DNA from: Mycobacterium sp. SMC-8
GTDB lineage: Bacteria; Actinomycetota; Actinomycetes; Mycobacteriales; Mycobacteriaceae
Assembly (NCBI RefSeq): GCF_025263565.1
Contig: NZ_CP079865.1
Coordinates: 3,162,001-3,226,000, forward strand
Length of the DNA: 64,000 bases
Direction of reading: 5' to 3'
Made by a program: the position numbers and the translations under genes. Positions 63,952-64,000 of this stretch are shown in pieces; the first letter of the stretch is position 1, and each line of letters begins with the position of its first letter. The notes beneath the pieces are model-generated. The model saw only the letters and a program-made list of their open reading frames with translations. It was not told the DNA's origin and did not search any database.

Positions 63952-64000
63952 TCAGTTGGTGGTGCCGGTGCCCGCGGTCGCGGCTTTGCCGGGCCGGCGT
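63952..64000 (-). CDS. rhlE: C-terminal end of probable DEAD-box RNA helicase RhlE (partial)
   Basis: On the minus strand the frame enters from the right edge and reads RRPGKAATAGTGTTN, then TGA at 63952-63954. A basic, low-complexity tail fits the end of RhlE, which lies here in M. tuberculosis (Rv3211). The identity rests on synteny only. The stop is 9 nt before the start of the next gene. Confidence 0.5.
   Translation of the reverse strand, partial: RRPGKAATAGTGTTN

Overview
The window is a contiguous stretch of chromosome from a fast-growing mycobacterium (Mycolicibacterium type). Evidence: very high G+C, many GTG/TTG starts, 4-nt GTGA/ATGA gene overlaps, and a gene order that follows Mycobacterium tuberculosis Rv3268 down to Rv3211 almost gene for gene, in inverted orientation. 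Family and Rv assignments are recognised from the protein sequences and from remembered synteny, not from a database search.

Layout. 1-2.0 kb: tail of a gene, two tandem paralogous small membrane proteins and a TIGR03089-type protein. 2.0-6.5 kb: envelope genes: an LCP ligase, rmlD, wbbL (arabinogalactan linker rhamnose) and a sugar-nucleotide pyrophosphorylase. 6.5-7.5 kb: an accessory AbiEi-like/DUF559 gene bracketed by two copies of a palindromic repeat. 7.5-10.4 kb: NUDIX, fbiB, fbiA (coenzyme F420). 10.5-16 kb: whiB2, a small peptidase-like gene, DUF3499, then manB, a SIS-domain gene and manA (mannose metabolism for PIM/LAM). 16-19 kb: a frameshifted FAD oxygenase and an amino-acid permease. 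19-21.5 kb: the alkane hydroxylase operon alkB-rubA-rubB-alkX with an operator-like site over its promoter. 21.5-27.8 kb: sahH, a lipoprotein, a two-domain exported esterase, tmk and an orphan gene. 27.8-34.3 kb: mtrA-mtrB-lpqB (cell-cycle and envelope two-component system), a Rieske lipoprotein, a comF-like gene and hpf. 34.5-37.8 kb: secA1 and an Rv3235-like gene. 38-44.3 kb: a triacylglycerol synthase homologue with a degenerate active site, a BCCT transporter, DUF6912, and the oxidoreductase/desaturase pair (Rv3230c-like and desA3). 44.35-46.04 kb: an IS30-family element with a frameshifted transposase, inserted between two convergent stop codons. 46-54 kb: aldo/keto reductase, rsgA, aroA, SRAP, two methyltransferases, an SDR and ybaK. 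54-57.6 kb: sigH-rshA, ribosomal protein bL37 (31 aa), a biotinyl carrier protein, pdtaS and whiB1. 57.8-64 kb: lipid kinase, a type II dehydroquinase, a membrane protein, GNAT, an isochorismate synthase, a phosphatase, a ParA-like ATPase, an Rv3212-like protein and the tail of a probable rhlE.

The most interesting structure lies outside the core genes. A family of about 63-nt perfect or near-perfect palindromes (3 copies) brackets the AbiEi/DUF559 gene, and one copy provides the stop codons of two convergent genes. A second palindrome family (3 copies) surrounds the alk operon. A 24-nt tandem repeat sits between mtrA and mtrB and encodes a mini-ORF that overlaps both neighbours. sigH has an upstream in-frame start with its own ribosome binding site behind a SigH-type promoter. 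parA is preceded by a 6-codon ORF whose stop overlaps the parA start. The two desaturase genes share a set of palindromic operator-like sites. No tRNA, rRNA or CRISPR array was seen.
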